Counted from the first letter of the stretch, positions 1 to 9,876 are shown. The stretch: 64,000 nt of DNA from Trichormus variabilis 0441 (GCF_009856605.1 NZ_CP047242.1:3912001-3976000), one strand, 5' to 3'. A program made the numbers and translations. Notes: a model not told the origin generated them from the sequence alone.

Positions 1-2676
1 AATCACCATCTTGAAGAAAGGCCACTTGACATAAAAGTAGCGCATCAATTTGAGATGTTCTTCTGGTTCTTCGTTGAAAAATTCTTGCAAAGCTGTACCG
101 ACACCGTACCAAGAAGGTAGTAAGAATCGTGTTTGTGTCCAGCTAAATACCCAAGGGATGGCGCGGAGGCTGCTTAAATCTTTCTTACCAGAAGGACGAC
201 GGGCGGGACGAGAACTAATTTGTAGTTGACTGATTTCTTCGATGGGGGTGACTTGGTGGAAGAAGTCGATGAAATCAGGTTGTTCGTAAATTAAACCACG
301 ATAATGTTGCCGCGATCGCGCTGCTAATTCTTCCATAATTTCGTTCCACGGTTCAATATCATCAAACCCAGTCCGCAGGAGGCTGGCTTGAATTACCGCC
401 GTGGTGATGGTTTCCAAGTTGTACAGGGCTAAATCTAGCAAGGAGTATTTGGAAGCTAATACTTCCCCTTGTTCGGTAATTTTAATCCGCCCGTTGATGC
501 TGTGTCCTGGCTGTGCCAAAATCGCTTCGTGGGCTGGGCCGCCTCCCCGTCCTACGGAACCGCCGCGCCCGTGGAAAATCCGCAGATTTACGCCATATTC
601 TTCGGCGATTTTCTGTAATGATTTTTGGGCTTTGTGAATTTCCCAGTTGCTACTCAAGAAGCCAGAGTCTTTGTTGCTGTCGGAATAGCCCAGCATGACT
701 TCTTGTAAGTCGGGGGTTAATACGGAGTGGGGGGTGGGGAGTGGGGTTGACTCAGGACTGGGGACTTTTACCTCAGTACTTTTATAACCACCTGCTAATA
801 GGGCGCGGTATAGAGGTAATTCAAATAACTGTCGCATGACGCTGCGAGAACGTTGTAAATCTTCGACAGTCTCAAATAATGGTACAACCTGAATTGTGCC
901 GACGGCGATCGCTGGGTCAAAAAGTCTGGCTTCTTTGGCTAGGAGTAAAACTTCTAAGACATCGCTGACTTGACGACACATACTAATGATGTAAGTTTGG
1001 CAGATATTAATGCCAAATTCTTGCTGGAGCGATCGCACTACGCGGAAGGTTTTGATGACATCATTAGTTTTATCTGAGAATGGTAATTCTGACGAAATTA
1101 ATGGGCGACGGGTTTGCAGTTCGGTTGTCAGCCAAGCCACTCGCTGTTCTTCGGAGAGGTCGTTGTATGGCTGGGGTAATAGTTGGAGATAGTCGAGAAT
1201 CTCGTTTAACGCGTCGGAGTGTCTGGTGGATTCTTGACGAATGTCTAATTTTGTCAAGTTAAAATCAAAAATTTCCACTTGACAGATCAAATTATCCAAT
1301 TCTCGGCAGCTTAAACCTGTTTCTGTCAAGTTATGCTGAATTAACCGTAGTTCTGCCAGAAATTCTGCCCCCGAACGATACATGGGGCTATCTTCATTGG
1401 TGGGGGTTTCACCTTTATATAATGCTAAATTGCGATCGCGGGTATTTTCCAGCCGCTTGAGGACGTAAGCTAACTTCAGGCGATAAGGTTCTTGGCGATA
1501 TCTCAGGGCTAATGCGTCGTATACTTCACTTAACTGGGATTGATCTAACTCCAAGGATTCCAATAAGTCTGGTAAAACGTCACTCCAGTGCATGGAGATA
1601 CTTAATAATTCAATCAATTGCTTGACTGACTTGATATATCTTTCCAGCACCATTTTGCGCTGATAACAAGCTGTCTGCCAGGTAATTTCCGGTGTTACCG
1701 ATGGATTACCGTCTCTATCTGAACCTACCCAAGAACCGAAGGAACAAAAATCTTTACTGGGTGGTTCTAGCCAAGAAAAGGTTTGATTGAGGGCGTATTT
1801 GAAGCGCTTATACAGTTGGGGAATCCCATCAAATAAAACTTCTTGGAAGTAGTGCAAAGCATAATCCACTTCATCCAATACAGTGGGCTTAAATTGGTGG
1901 AGTTCATCTGTACGCCACCACAAGCGAATTTCTTCTAGTAATTTTTCCCGAATTTCCCCCGCTTCCCAAGGATAGCCGCCGCCCTCCTTAGCCCGATTTT
2001 CCACCTCATCGAGTTGTTGCAACAAATCTACTACTTGCCGTTGTTTGTCCCGAATGGTGTGGCGGACAATTTCCGTCGGGTGGGCGGTGAATACCAAACG
2101 GACATCTAGTTGGGAAATTAGGCGTTGAATTTGTTGGGGGGGGACATTTAATTTAGACAGTAAGGGAAATAACGCCGCAAAAGTACCTTTTTGTTTCCCT
2201 TGTCCGCGATTAGTCCAATTTTTTCCTAAGAAATCAGTTCCTAAGCCCCGGTTGAAAATGACATCATCTTCGTTGTGGTTAGAGGATGAGGTAATGTTTT
2301 CGGAACCATTCAGGGGTGCTGTTTCCGCTTCTAAGTCAGAATAGCGGGTTAATTGCTGCCTTTGCTCATATTCCTGCTCTATGATGTTGATCAGCTGAAA
2401 ATACAAAGCAAAAGCCCTAGCCGCCCGGATAGCTTCATTAATATTCAACTGTTCAATTAACTTGACAGCAGAAACTGCTTGGTCTTTTGTGGCTTGTCCT
2501 TCTGGCGAACACAAATCACGCAACTGTCGTAACAAATCCACCATATTTTGGCCGCATTCTTGCCGCAGTACCGACTCCCACAGTTCTTCTACTATTTGGA
2601 GACGATGACGCAAGAATAATTCCGATGCTGGATATAAATTAGCAGATTCAGATAAGGAGTATAAAACAGAACCCAT
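1..2676 (-). CDS. ppc: Phosphoenolpyruvate carboxylase, C-terminus cut by window edge
   Basis: The enzyme carboxylates PEP with bicarbonate to oxaloacetate in the cytosol, the anaplerotic C4 entry step in cyanobacteria. About 892 codons are visible of a family usually near 1000 residues; the C-terminal part lies beyond base 1. The N-terminus reads [20 protein letters not shown]. The catalytic motif [11 protein letters not shown] places the active histidine near residue 199, and [12 protein letters not shown] near residue 702 is the second signature. The start is the ATG at 2676, which begins the continuous family-like reading frame. An odd proline-rich stretch ([20 protein letters not shown]) sits between RALLAGG and [14 protein letters not shown]. 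It is encoded by a tandem-repeat sequence at about 722-780 and keeps the frame open. Identity is certain from the motifs; only the extent is incomplete. Confidence 0.97.
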   Translation of the reverse strand, partial: MGSVLYSLSESANLYPASELFLRHRLQIVEELWESVLRQECGQNMVDLLRQLRDLCSPEGQATKDQAVSAVKLIEQLNINEAIRAARAFALYFQLINIIEQEYEQRQQLTRYSDLEAETAPLNGSENITSSSNHNEDDVIFNRGLGTDFLGKNWTNRGQGKQKGTFAALFPLLSKLNVPPQQIQRLISQLDVRLVFTAHPTEIVRHTIRDKQRQVVDLLQQLDEVENRAKEGGGYPWEAGEIREKLLEEIRLWWRTDELHQFKPTVLDEVDYALHYFQEVLFDGIPQLYKRFKYALNQTFSWLEPPSKDFCSFGSWVGSDRDGNPSVTPEITWQTACYQRKMVLERYIKSVKQLIELLSISMHWSDVLPDLLESLELDQSQLSEVYDALALRYRQEPYRLKLAYVLKRLENTRDRNLALYKGETPTNEDSPMYRSGAEFLAELRLIQHNLTETGLSCRELDNLICQVEIFDFNLTKLDIRQESTRHSDALNEILDYLQLLPQPYNDLSEEQRVAWLTTELQTRRPLISSELPFSDKTNDVIKTFRVVRSLQQEFGINICQTYIISMCRQVSDVLEVLLLAKEARLFDPAIAVGTIQVVPLFETVEDLQRSRSVMRQLFELPLYRALLAGGYKSTEVKVPSPESTPLPTPHSVLTPDLQEVMLGYSDSNKDSGFLSSNWEIHKAQKSLQKIAEEYGVNLRIFHGRGGSVGRGGGPAHEAILAQPGHSINGRIKITEQGEVLASKYSLLDLALYNLETITTAVIQASLLRTGFDDIEPWNEIMEELAARSRQHYRGLIYEQPDFIDFFHQVTPIEEISQLQISSRPARRPSGKKDLSSLRAIPWVFSWTQTRFLLPSWYGVGTALQEFFNEEPEEHLKLMRYFYVKWPFFKMVI
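722..780. repeat. G-rich short tandem repeat inside ppc
   Basis: The plus strand shows reiterated GGGGAGTGGGG and GGACTGGGGAC units, the same CCCCAAT/CCCCAGT type of short repeat found between genes elsewhere in the window. Here it is in frame within ppc and encodes about 19 extra residues between two conserved blocks. Confidence 0.75.
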
Positions 2677-2781
2677 ATTTGCTTCTCTTGTAAAGCCAAT
2701 TACTGTTTAACAGATTGATTTTTGGTAACTTATGCTCTTAGTTACTTGTGTGAGCATATATTCAAAGTATATTTTTTAACT

Positions 2782-3015
2782 TTAATTGTTAGATTCATCG
2801 TCATCAGGGAAGGGTAAAATAGGCAGGCGATCGCCGCGAAATAATTCTTCACTGGCTTGGCCTAAGGATTCCAGGGCTTTTACGGTGACTTGTCCAGTGG
2901 TCAGCAGCAGTAGTATAGACGCTGTACCTATTTCTAAGAGGAAAGATTGGGGAATGCTAAACAAAACCAAATTTAATCCGGGGGTTGGTGTGGACTGTTG
3001 GGTAATAGGAGGCAT
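2782..3015 (-). CDS. Small conserved-looking protein, function unknown
   Basis: A 77-residue protein that I do not recognise as a named family. It begins MPPITQQSTPTPGLNLVLF, has a hydrophobic stretch at about residues 15-41 that could be one membrane segment or a buried helix, then a charged tail ending in an acidic PDDDESNN. It lies about 100 bases upstream of ppc on the same strand and could share a transcript with it. A nearly coextensive frame on the plus strand (2786-3028) has no family features and looks like a shadow. The minus-strand frame is preferred for its ordered composition and orientation with ppc. Confidence 0.55.
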   Translation of the reverse strand: MPPITQQSTPTPGLNLVLFSIPQSFLLEIGTASILLLLTTGQVTVKALESLGQASEELFRGDRLPILPFPDDDESNN

Positions 3016-3232
3016 TGCTTGTCCTTAAATGATTAGCCAGCGAGTAGAATAAAACGCAAAACTCAAAATCTGTATGACTTGTAACTGTATAAGACTATCT
3101 TGTCCTATTTAGCAAGCCGAGATGGTAACGAAATTGTTAACAGAAAACTTCAAAATGTGATAGACCTATGGTTTTAGTTTACAAGTGCAGGCACTACCCC
3201 CCAAAATTCGCTTCTTGTAAAGTTAACTGCCC

Positions 3233-6229
3233 ATGAAAACAGTCCTACTAGATAGCCAGCAATCCTTGTTGCAATGGGTCAGCCAAGCAACGGGGATAAA
3301 TACTTTCGGGGTGAAAGTCCGGTTACGGGGAAATGATCTTCATATTCTTTGTGAAGGTTTAGAGTGTCCTCAACGCTGGCGCACTCTCTCTGATTTGCTT
3401 CATGCGTTACAGCAAACAGATTTAGATGTCCTCACCAGCAACGAACAACCCTCAATATACCAAGTATTTGTCTACGGGCGAAAAAAAGGGGAGTACCGCC
3501 CCCAATGGTGCCACAAAGTCCACTTAAACCAGTTGGAACGCCATCTGGAACAAGTGGAACAAGCCCTACTAGAAGACGCAGCTAAAGCCCCTGGTGGGGC
3601 AATGATTCTCTCTAATGAGAGTTTGGCACGTCGAGGTGATGCCAACGCCATAGCCCGTTATCTCAGCGAAACCTTGAGTGCAATGGGTGTGGCGGTGCAG
3701 GTGAAGGTGAAACAGCATCAGCCTGAGGATGGTAATGCTGATGTATTTAGTCGCCTGTGGATATTTTGCCAGTCTGCTTATAGTCCTGACCCTTCATTAT
3801 TAGCCGAACCCGTAGCTCAGAAATTACGCCAATTGAAGTTGGCTGGCTATCGTGATGCTGTTATTGTTTCTCAAGTTAGTGGTGAGACAAACCCTGATTG
3901 GTTGTTGAGGATTGACTTGACACCACCGGAGGTAATGCTGAAGGAATGGGCTAGGTGGGGGGATGTGCAAGCGATCGCCCGTCTACTCGCAGCCGCATTA
4001 TCAGAGTTACTGGTAACTGTGCAGGTTTCTTTGCAAGAATCCACCCTACATATATTTTGTGAACCCACTGCTAATTCAGCGCCAGATTCCCCAGCACCAG
4101 ACAAGACAAGTTGCATTGAGAAAATTTCCTCCCAACTAGAAGCGATCGCTCCCCAAGGTATCCTCGCGGCTACTGTTTACGGGCAGAAAATCAATGACAA
4201 ACAACCAGAATGGATTGATTGGCTGAAGTTACCCGCCAGTGAACATCCAGCTTTGGCTACTTCCGCCTTTGACTTAGCTGTTACTGGTGATGAACCTGCA
4301 ATTATTTTCCTCCTCGAACGCCTCCTCAACCCAGACCTAGACCGCAAGTTAAAAACAGGCGGTCTGCGGGTACTGTTGTTGCGGAAAGGGGATTTACTCC
4401 ACATTATGTGTGATGCACCCATTTGTCCCAGTCGCAAACAAGTAGCACCAAAAGTTATCCAGTTTTTGCGTCAGTTAAACTTGGCGGGGACTGCTGGCGT
4501 GCGTGTTTATGGTCGCCGTGCCGGGAATAAAGAACCCTTTTGGCATTATGGTGTAGATTTAGTCCACCGCCAGCGCCTAGTTCCCGAAGCCACCCCAGAA
4601 TTTGCCGCTACTTCCGAATACGTCAACGACCTAATTACCAGGGAAGATGACGAACCAATTTTACGTTCTGAGGTCACCACCGAGGAAGTCCAGAATTTTG
4701 TCTCGGAAGTGGCGCGAGATTGGGTAGCTACCACAACCACCACCGTGAGAAAGTGGTTTCTCAATACCCAGTTATTTACCGAAAGCGGTCAGCAGACCAA
4801 CCAATTTACTGATACCCAAGGGGTAAAAGTTGCCTTAGTTTGGGGTACTTTGGGCTTATTACTCACCCTGCAAACAGATTGGATTTTAGGTGTGATTGTA
4901 ACTCGCACTACGCCCAGTACAACACAGGCCGCGAGTATCTCCCAAGCATCACCCTCTGACCAAACTGACTATGAAGATAATCAAAGTCAGAGAACCGCAT
5001 TTTTCACCAGCAGTTCTCAGCAGAGGGGTGGCGTATTCAATCCTTCTGGCTTTACTCAAGATGAGAACCAACCCAAAAACTTAAAAGCTGCACCGCTCAG
5101 AGAAAAAGCCACAGCTGCCGCTATTTTATTAGCCGCGCGATCGCAAATGCCCAGCTTTAATGTCAGGCAATTAGATGAACAATTGGCTTTATATAAGCAA
5201 CGCATCGCCAGAAACGGTAAAGCGCCGGATGTGTTAATTATTGGTTCCTCCCGCGCCTTGAGGGGAGTTGATCCGATGGCTTTATCTAAAGCTTTAGCAT
5301 TGCAAGGTTATCCCAAAATAGATGTATTTAACTTTGGCATTAACGGAGCCACCGCCCAAGTTGTAGACTTTGTAGTTCGCCAAGTTCTGCAACCATCGGA
5401 ACTACCAAAAATCATTATTTGGGCTGATGGTTCCCGTGCGTTTAATAGTGGACGAGAGGATTTAACATTTAGAGCGATCGCTAATTCCCCTGGCTATCAA
5501 GATATTTTACAGAAAGCCCAGACAGCCTCCAGTAGCGAAGAATCAGCAAAAACTCCCCAAAAGTCGGCTGAAGAAGTGAAAAAACCACCCAAGCCAGAAA
5601 TGAATAGCTATCAAGCTGTGAATTTGTGGTTGAACCAAGGTTTGGCGGCCGTTTCTGTCACCTATCAAAACCGCGAACAAGTCAAAATATTATTGCAAAA
5701 TAAACTAGCATCTTTACCTATATTTAGTAGCAAGTCACCAGAAGCCAAATCACCAACACAGTCAACCATAGATAATGCCGAAGATAGTAGTAATTTACAA
5801 GCTGTTGATTTTGATGGTTTCCTTGCTTTATCTGTGCGCTTTCATCCAGCTAGATACTATCAAAAACATCCTAAAGTCACAGGTAATTACGACAACGATT
5901 ATAAATCATTTCAAGTAGGCGGTATACAAGATGCAGCCTTCCGAGATGTTTTGCAATTTACCCAATCGCAAAATATTTCTTTAGTCTTTGTCAATATGCC
6001 TCTAACAGCAGAATATTTAGACCCAGTACGCAAAAAATACGAGCAAGAATTTCAGCAATATATGTTAGCTCTAGCCACAAATCCTAACTTTATCTATCGA
6101 GATTTAAGCGAACTGTGGACAAAAGCCAATGATTATTTTTCTGACCCCAGCCACCTTAATCGTTTCGGTGCTTATGAAGTCTCGAAAAAACTAGCCAATG
6201 ACCCGATGATTTCCTGGCCAGCGAAGTAG
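3233..6229 (+). CDS. DUF1574-type SGNH-like protein with four N-terminal repeats
   Basis: A 998-residue protein in three parts. Residues about 10-440 hold four degenerate ~90-residue repeats. Units typically carry a strand like LHILC, then V-x-YG and a closing P-x-W with hydrophobic residues. A single hydrophobic segment follows at about 530-553, then a region of low complexity. The C-terminal region from about 640 is DUF1574/SGNH-like: IIGSSRALRG near residue 670 resembles the serine block, and DPSHLNRFG near 971-974 supplies the Asp-x-x-His pair seen in AlgJ/AlgX/DltD-like partners of MBOAT transferases. The next gene is an MBOAT protein 121 bases downstream, so a joint role in acetylating or acylating an exported glycan or envelope polymer is likely. 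Domain naming is by family knowledge; the acyl substrate is unknown. Confidence 0.8.
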   Translation: MKTVLLDSQQSLLQWVSQATGINTFGVKVRLRGNDLHILCEGLECPQRWRTLSDLLHALQQTDLDVLTSNEQPSIYQVFVYGRKKGEYRPQWCHKVHLNQLERHLEQVEQALLEDAAKAPGGAMILSNESLARRGDANAIARYLSETLSAMGVAVQVKVKQHQPEDGNADVFSRLWIFCQSAYSPDPSLLAEPVAQKLRQLKLAGYRDAVIVSQVSGETNPDWLLRIDLTPPEVMLKEWARWGDVQAIARLLAAALSELLVTVQVSLQESTLHIFCEPTANSAPDSPAPDKTSCIEKISSQLEAIAPQGILAATVYGQKINDKQPEWIDWLKLPASEHPALATSAFDLAVTGDEPAIIFLLERLLNPDLDRKLKTGGLRVLLLRKGDLLHIMCDAPICPSRKQVAPKVIQFLRQLNLAGTAGVRVYGRRAGNKEPFWHYGVDLVHRQRLVPEATPEFAATSEYVNDLITREDDEPILRSEVTTEEVQNFVSEVARDWVATTTTTVRKWFLNTQLFTESGQQTNQFTDTQGVKVALVWGTLGLLLTLQTDWILGVIVTRTTPSTTQAASISQASPSDQTDYEDNQSQRTAFFTSSSQQRGGVFNPSGFTQDENQPKNLKAAPLREKATAAAILLAARSQMPSFNVRQLDEQLALYKQRIARNGKAPDVLIIGSSRALRGVDPMALSKALALQGYPKIDVFNFGINGATAQVVDFVVRQVLQPSELPKIIIWADGSRAFNSGREDLTFRAIANSPGYQDILQKAQTASSSEESAKTPQKSAEEVKKPPKPEMNSYQAVNLWLNQGLAAVSVTYQNREQVKILLQNKLASLPIFSSKSPEAKSPTQSTIDNAEDSSNLQAVDFDGFLALSVRFHPARYYQKHPKVTGNYDNDYKSFQVGGIQDAAFRDVLQFTQSQNISLVFVNMPLTAEYLDPVRKKYEQEFQQYMLALATNPNFIYRDLSELWTKANDYFSDPSHLNRFGAYEVSKKLANDPMISWPAK

Positions 6230-6237
6230 TAGAGGAG

Positions 6238-6282
6238 CAGGGGAAGCAGGGGAAGCAGGGGAAGCAGGGGAAGCAGGGGAAG
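6238..6282. repeat. Five perfect 9-bp tandem repeats (CAGGGGAAG)
   Basis: Five consecutive CAGGGGAAG units directly follow the stop codon of the DUF1574 gene. The same unit recurs with small changes at 37880-37941. It resembles the short tandemly repeated repetitive (STRR) sequences known from heterocystous cyanobacteria. Confidence 0.9.
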
Positions 6283-6316
6283 TAAAGAAGAATACTATGG
6301 ACTATTGACCAATGAC

Positions 6317-6344
6317 AACTGACAACTGACAACTGACAACTGAC
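6317..6344. repeat. Four perfect 7-bp tandem repeats (AACTGAC)
   Basis: Four AACTGAC units preceded by ACTATTGACCAATGAC lie six bases before the MBOAT start codon. The same heptamer block occurs at 31870-31900 and 50870-50890. It leaves little room for a normal ribosome-binding site. Confidence 0.9.
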
Positions 6345-6350
6345 TAAACC

Positions 6351-7850
6351 ATGAACTTTATATCTATTTTGTATGGGCTTTTCTTGTTAAGTGCGCTGGG
6401 GATTTATTGGTCTGTAGGTCGTAAGCAACTGCGATTGTGGACTTTATTGATTGCTAGCCTGGTGTTTTATGCTTCTTTGAGTATCCAATACATCCCACTG
6501 TTATTAACACTCACATTTATTAACTTCCGCTTAGGGCGAGAAATTGGTAAAAACACATCACCAGGACAACATAACCTCAACTGGCAAATTTCTAATGAAG
6601 AGTGGCAATTTGCTCAAGTAGATTGGAACCGCAAACGGCTAAATTTATTGTGGCTAGGTGTGGTTTTAAATGTTGTATTATTACTCGGATTTAAGTATAT
6701 TAACAGTTTCTTGCAGTTAATTTTTGATTTTCCCGTTAACCCATCAGAGTCATCTTGGAAAATTATTGCACCTTTAGGAATTTCATTTTTTACATTTGAA
6801 TGTATTGCTTATTTAATAGATGTTTATCGTGGTGCGCCAGCCACTAATAATTTTCTCCAATTCGCTACCTATAAATTATTTTTTGCTAAATTAATTTCTG
6901 GCCCCATTACCCGTTATCACAACCTAGCAAATCAATTTAATACCTTAGAGTTACCCACTGCTGATAAGGTGTCAGAGGCATTATGGTTAATTGCTAGGGG
7001 TGCTGTCAAAAAAGGGATTTTGGCAGACAGGCTAGGGATTTTTGTAGATTTGTGTTTCGGTAATTTGCCACGGGCTGGTAGTACTGATCTTTGGCTAGCT
7101 ACCTTCGCTTATGGTTTGCAGTTGTATTTGGATTTTAATGGTTATGTAGACATCGCCCGTGGTACTGCTTTGCTATTTGGTTTAGTGCTACCTGAAAACT
7201 TTGATTTTCCCTATTTCACCACCAGCATCGCCGAATTTTGGCGGCGTTGGCACATGACTCTAGGAGATTGGTTGCGGAATTATGTCTACTTTCCTTTGGG
7301 GGGTTCCCGTCAAGGTTTAACTCGCACCAGCGGGAATTTGTTCTTGATTATGCTAATCGCTGGGATTTGGCACGGTTCCGCCTGGGGCTTTGTGGTTTGG
7401 GGGATGTATCATGGTTTAGCTTTAGTGGTTCATCGACTGACGGATGTAATGAGCGATCGCTACGAAAAGTTAGAGCTATTCTGGCAAAATCCTTTAGGGG
7501 TAGTTGTGGCTTGGCTATTCACCCAATGGATGGTTTTCACTTCTTGGATTTGGTTCCGTCTGCCTAATCTGCCAGAATCTTCTCTCGTCATTCAGCGTCT
7601 CTGGGGTCACTCTGCGGATGCCCAATTTGCACAAAAAGTCTACGTGGAAGCCTTAAATACTAGCCAATCTCAAGTGTCTGCCATTCTTATAGCTTTATTT
7701 ACTCTCATGGGTATAACCTATGGCTTCAAAGGCAAGCTGAAACTAGAGTTAAACTGGCCTCTAAAACTCGTCTTTGTACCTCTATGCCTCTACGCTGTTT
7801 GGTTATTCGCCCCTGAAGGTAGCCTTCCTTATATTTACTTTGATTTTTAA
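6351..7850 (+). CDS. MBOAT family membrane-bound O-acyltransferase (AlgI-like)
   Basis: A 499-residue polytopic membrane protein. MBOAT hallmarks are visible: LDFNGYVDIARG, FWRRWHMTLGDWLRNYVYFP, and the two histidines in IAGIWHGSAWGFVVWGMYHG near residues 341 and 354, the second being the expected catalytic position. AlgI, DltB and PatA relatives move an acyl group across the membrane onto an exported polymer, normally with an SGNH-type partner. The DUF1574/SGNH-like gene immediately upstream fits that partnership. The gap between them is filled by two short tandem repeats, and the start codon has no clear Shine-Dalgarno, so translation may depend on other features. Family assignment is firm; the substrate cannot be told. 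Confidence 0.9.
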   Translation: MNFISILYGLFLLSALGIYWSVGRKQLRLWTLLIASLVFYASLSIQYIPLLLTLTFINFRLGREIGKNTSPGQHNLNWQISNEEWQFAQVDWNRKRLNLLWLGVVLNVVLLLGFKYINSFLQLIFDFPVNPSESSWKIIAPLGISFFTFECIAYLIDVYRGAPATNNFLQFATYKLFFAKLISGPITRYHNLANQFNTLELPTADKVSEALWLIARGAVKKGILADRLGIFVDLCFGNLPRAGSTDLWLATFAYGLQLYLDFNGYVDIARGTALLFGLVLPENFDFPYFTTSIAEFWRRWHMTLGDWLRNYVYFPLGGSRQGLTRTSGNLFLIMLIAGIWHGSAWGFVVWGMYHGLALVVHRLTDVMSDRYEKLELFWQNPLGVVVAWLFTQWMVFTSWIWFRLPNLPESSLVIQRLWGHSADAQFAQKVYVEALNTSQSQVSAILIALFTLMGITYGFKGKLKLELNWPLKLVFVPLCLYAVWLFAPEGSLPYIYFDF

Positions 7851-7928
7851 TAGTTTTCTCCCTAAAACGACGTAAATCAATAAATGTTTGCCGTCAGGAG
7901 TTTAGTCTCAAAAAAGGACTTTAGCTCT

Positions 7929-8031
7929 TATACCAATTCTCTATAAAGTTGCACCAAATAAATGATGTAGAGACTTTGTATGCAACGTCTCTACAGTCCA
8001 GAATAAAGCACATCTTCATTAAGAAACGGTA
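7929..8031. repeat. Small repeat element, copy A (hairpin plus conserved flanks)
   Basis: It reads TATACCAATTCTCTATAAAG, an imperfect palindrome GTAGAGACTTTGTATGCAAC followed by GTCTCTAC, then CAGTCCAGAATAAAGCACAT and AAGAAACGGTA. The left half recurs at 55622-55708 and the right half at 43314-43380, so these are copies of one repeated unit and not a psbA-specific structure. Confidence 0.85.
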
Positions 8032-8056
8032 CTACTAAAAAATCAGCTGCTATTGC

Positions 8057-8089
8057 TTTACATTACTCAATATATCGTTTTACATTACT
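8057..8089. promoter_or_regulatory. Paired direct repeats upstream of psbA
   Basis: TTTACATTACT occurs at 8057-8067 and again at 8079-8089, 22 bases apart (two helical turns), about 240-270 bases before the psbA start. The spacing would suit a dimeric or cooperatively binding regulator, but no known motif is recognised and the function is a guess. Confidence 0.3.
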
Positions 8090-8324
8090 TAATAAATATT
8101 GATTTAATCTCAAAGACTTACTGATATATACGGTTAATTAACTTTCAAACCAAGGAAATACAAGGACTCCCAAAGATAGAGGGAATAATTAACATTAAGA
8201 ATTATTAATTCATGCGTTGTTTGTCTAGTAAATTTGCGTGAATTCATGTAAATTTTATGAGACAGGCGTAAGTCTAAAAAAACGTCTGAATTAATCTGCA
8301 CAAATCCAAAGCAATCATAAAAAA

Positions 8325-9407
8325 ATGACCACAACCTTACAACAGCGCAGCAGCGCTAACGTATGGGAACGGTTCTGCACATGGATCACCAGCACCGAAA
8401 ACCGCATTTATGTTGGTTGGTTCGGTGTGTTGATGATTCCTACCCTGCTAGCCGCTACCGTCTGCTTCATCATCGCTTTTGTTGCTGCACCTCCAGTAGA
8501 CATCGATGGTATCCGTGAACCAGTAGCAGGTTCCTTAATCTACGGAAACAACATCATCTCAGGTGCAGTTGTTCCTTCCTCCAACGCTATTGGCTTGCAC
8601 TTCTACCCAATCTGGGAAGCAGCTTCCTTAGATGAGTGGTTGTACAACGGTGGTCCTTACCAGTTGGTAGTTTTCCACTTCTTGATCGGATGCGCTTGCT
8701 ACCTCGGTCGTCAGTGGGAATTGTCTTATCGCTTAGGTATGCGTCCTTGGATCTGCGTAGCTTACTCTGCACCTTTGGCATCTGCTACAGCAGTATTCTT
8801 GATCTACCCCATCGGACAAGGTTCCTTCTCTGACGGTATGCCCTTGGGTATCTCCGGCACCTTCAACTTCATGATCGTGTTCCAAGCAGAACACAACATC
8901 TTGATGCACCCCTTCCATATGTTGGGTGTAGCTGGTGTATTCGGTGGTTCCTTGTTCTCTGCAATGCACGGTTCCTTGGTAACTTCCTCCTTGGTTCGTG
9001 AAACAACCGAAGTTGAATCTCAGAACTACGGTTACAAATTCGGTCAAGAAGAAGAAACCTACAACATCGTTGCAGCACACGGCTACTTCGGTCGCTTGAT
9101 CTTCCAATACGCTTCCTTCAACAACAGCCGTCAATTGCACTTCTTCCTAGCTGCATGGCCTGTAATCGGTATTTGGTTTACCGCGTTGGGTGTAAGCACA
9201 ATGGCGTTCAACTTGAACGGTTTCAACTTCAACCAATCCATCATCGACTCACAAGGTCGTGTGATCAATACCTGGGCTGACATCATCAACCGCGCTAACT
9301 TGGGTATGGAAGTAATGCACGAGCGTAACGCTCACAACTTCCCCTTAGACTTAGCTGCTGGTGAAGTTGCTCCTGTTGCTTTAACCGCTCCTGCTATCAA
9401 CGGTTAA
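8325..9407 (+). CDS. psbA: Photosystem II reaction-centre protein D1
   Basis: D1 carries P680 ligands, TyrZ, the Mn4CaO5 cluster ligands and the QB site in the thylakoid membrane. The 360-residue sequence is complete. Visible key residues are Y161 (TyrZ), D170, H190 (TyrZ partner), H198 (P680 ligand), S264 (QB site), H332, E333, H337, D342 and the processing point after A344, followed by a 16-residue tail. Residue 130 is Gln, the state of standard low-light D1:1 isoforms, not the Glu of high-light D1:2. Codon use is strongly biased toward a highly expressed set (many GGT, AAC, TTC), unlike neighbouring genes. A strong hairpin terminator follows 20 bases after the stop. Cyanobacteria usually have several psbA copies; only one is in this window. 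Confidence 0.99.
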   Translation: MTTTLQQRSSANVWERFCTWITSTENRIYVGWFGVLMIPTLLAATVCFIIAFVAAPPVDIDGIREPVAGSLIYGNNIISGAVVPSSNAIGLHFYPIWEAASLDEWLYNGGPYQLVVFHFLIGCACYLGRQWELSYRLGMRPWICVAYSAPLASATAVFLIYPIGQGSFSDGMPLGISGTFNFMIVFQAEHNILMHPFHMLGVAGVFGGSLFSAMHGSLVTSSLVRETTEVESQNYGYKFGQEEETYNIVAAHGYFGRLIFQYASFNNSRQLHFFLAAWPVIGIWFTALGVSTMAFNLNGFNFNQSIIDSQGRVINTWADIINRANLGMEVMHERNAHNFPLDLAAGEVAPVALTAPAING

Positions 9408-9426
9408 TCTTCAGTTTCAGTTAATT

Positions 9427-9467
9427 AAAAAAGCGCTCTTCCATGCAAATTGGAAGGGCGCTTTTTT
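9427..9467 (+). terminator. Rho-independent terminator of psbA
   Basis: AAAAAAGCGCTCTTCCA, a short AT-rich loop, then TGGAAGGGCGCTTTTTT form a stem of about 15 pairs with a run of six T, 20 bases after the psbA stop codon. The flanking A-run makes it potentially bidirectional. Confidence 0.92.
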
Positions 9468-9539
9468 GGTGGCTAATTCTTCGATAGTTTACGCGATGTG
9501 CAACTTATTTTTGAAACCCCTCTCCATTCCCCTGAAACT

Positions 9540-9567
9540 GTAGAGACGTTGCATGCAACGTCTCTAC
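9540..9567. repeat. Perfect 28-bp palindrome, hairpin family copy D
   Basis: GTAGAGACGTTGCA is followed directly by its exact reverse complement. This is the hairpin core seen at 7929-8031, 43314-43380 and 55622-55708, here without the longer flanks. Confidence 0.9.
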
Positions 9568-9581
9568 TTTGAATCTTGCTC

Positions 9582-9645
9582 CCCTTCCCTGTCTTTGCTA
9601 CGCAACGCTAACGCGAACGACACGCTGCGCGAACGTAGGGAAGGG
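9582..9645. repeat. Inverted repeat with 9-bp arms
   Basis: CCCTTCCCT at 9582-9590 pairs with AGGGAAGGG at 9637-9645. The interior contains GCTACGCAACGCTAACGCGA, itself partly self-complementary. Similar GTTCGCGTAGCG-type sequence occurs at 44887-44910. Confidence 0.7.
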
Positions 9646-9876
9646 TTTGGAGGTTGAGAGAAAGTTGCATACGGCGTTAGTTTACATATTTATACAGTAC
9701 TAGTATTTGATTTTTGAAATATACATAGTTGGCAACTACCACCGTATCATGGTTGTGGTGGGCAATGCCCACCCTACAGATACTAGATATAAAAAATCCC
9801 ATCCTATCATTGCGGCATTTTTTCACAGCCAACAAGCAGGAGGGGAGCAATAGAAATACAACAGGAACTTAATTAT

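Larger units (their letters stand above)
7851..8324. other. 474-base intergenic region upstream of psbA
   Basis: No gene is seen. The region holds a small hairpin-bearing repeat (7929-8031), a pair of direct repeats (8057-8089) and a long AT-rich psbA leader. I cannot place the psbA transcription start with confidence. There is no convincing Shine-Dalgarno directly before the psbA ATG; the last bases are A-rich. Confidence 0.6.
9408..9876. other. Intergenic region after psbA, rich in small palindromes
   Basis: Besides the terminator it holds a perfect 28-base palindrome (9540-9567), an inverted repeat with CCCTTCCCT/AGGGAAGGG arms (9582-9645), and a GTGGGCAATGCCCAC hairpin near 9760. No reading frame of interest was seen. 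Confidence 0.6.

Noticed and set aside
401..1262. Several 60-80 codon plus-strand frames within ppc
   Set aside because: They are antisense shadows of the certain minus-strand PEP carboxylase gene.
8733..9140. 135-codon open frame antisense to psbA
   Set aside because: It is produced by the biased codon use of psbA; the composition is rich in Cys, Val and His with no family features, and D1 on the plus strand is certain.
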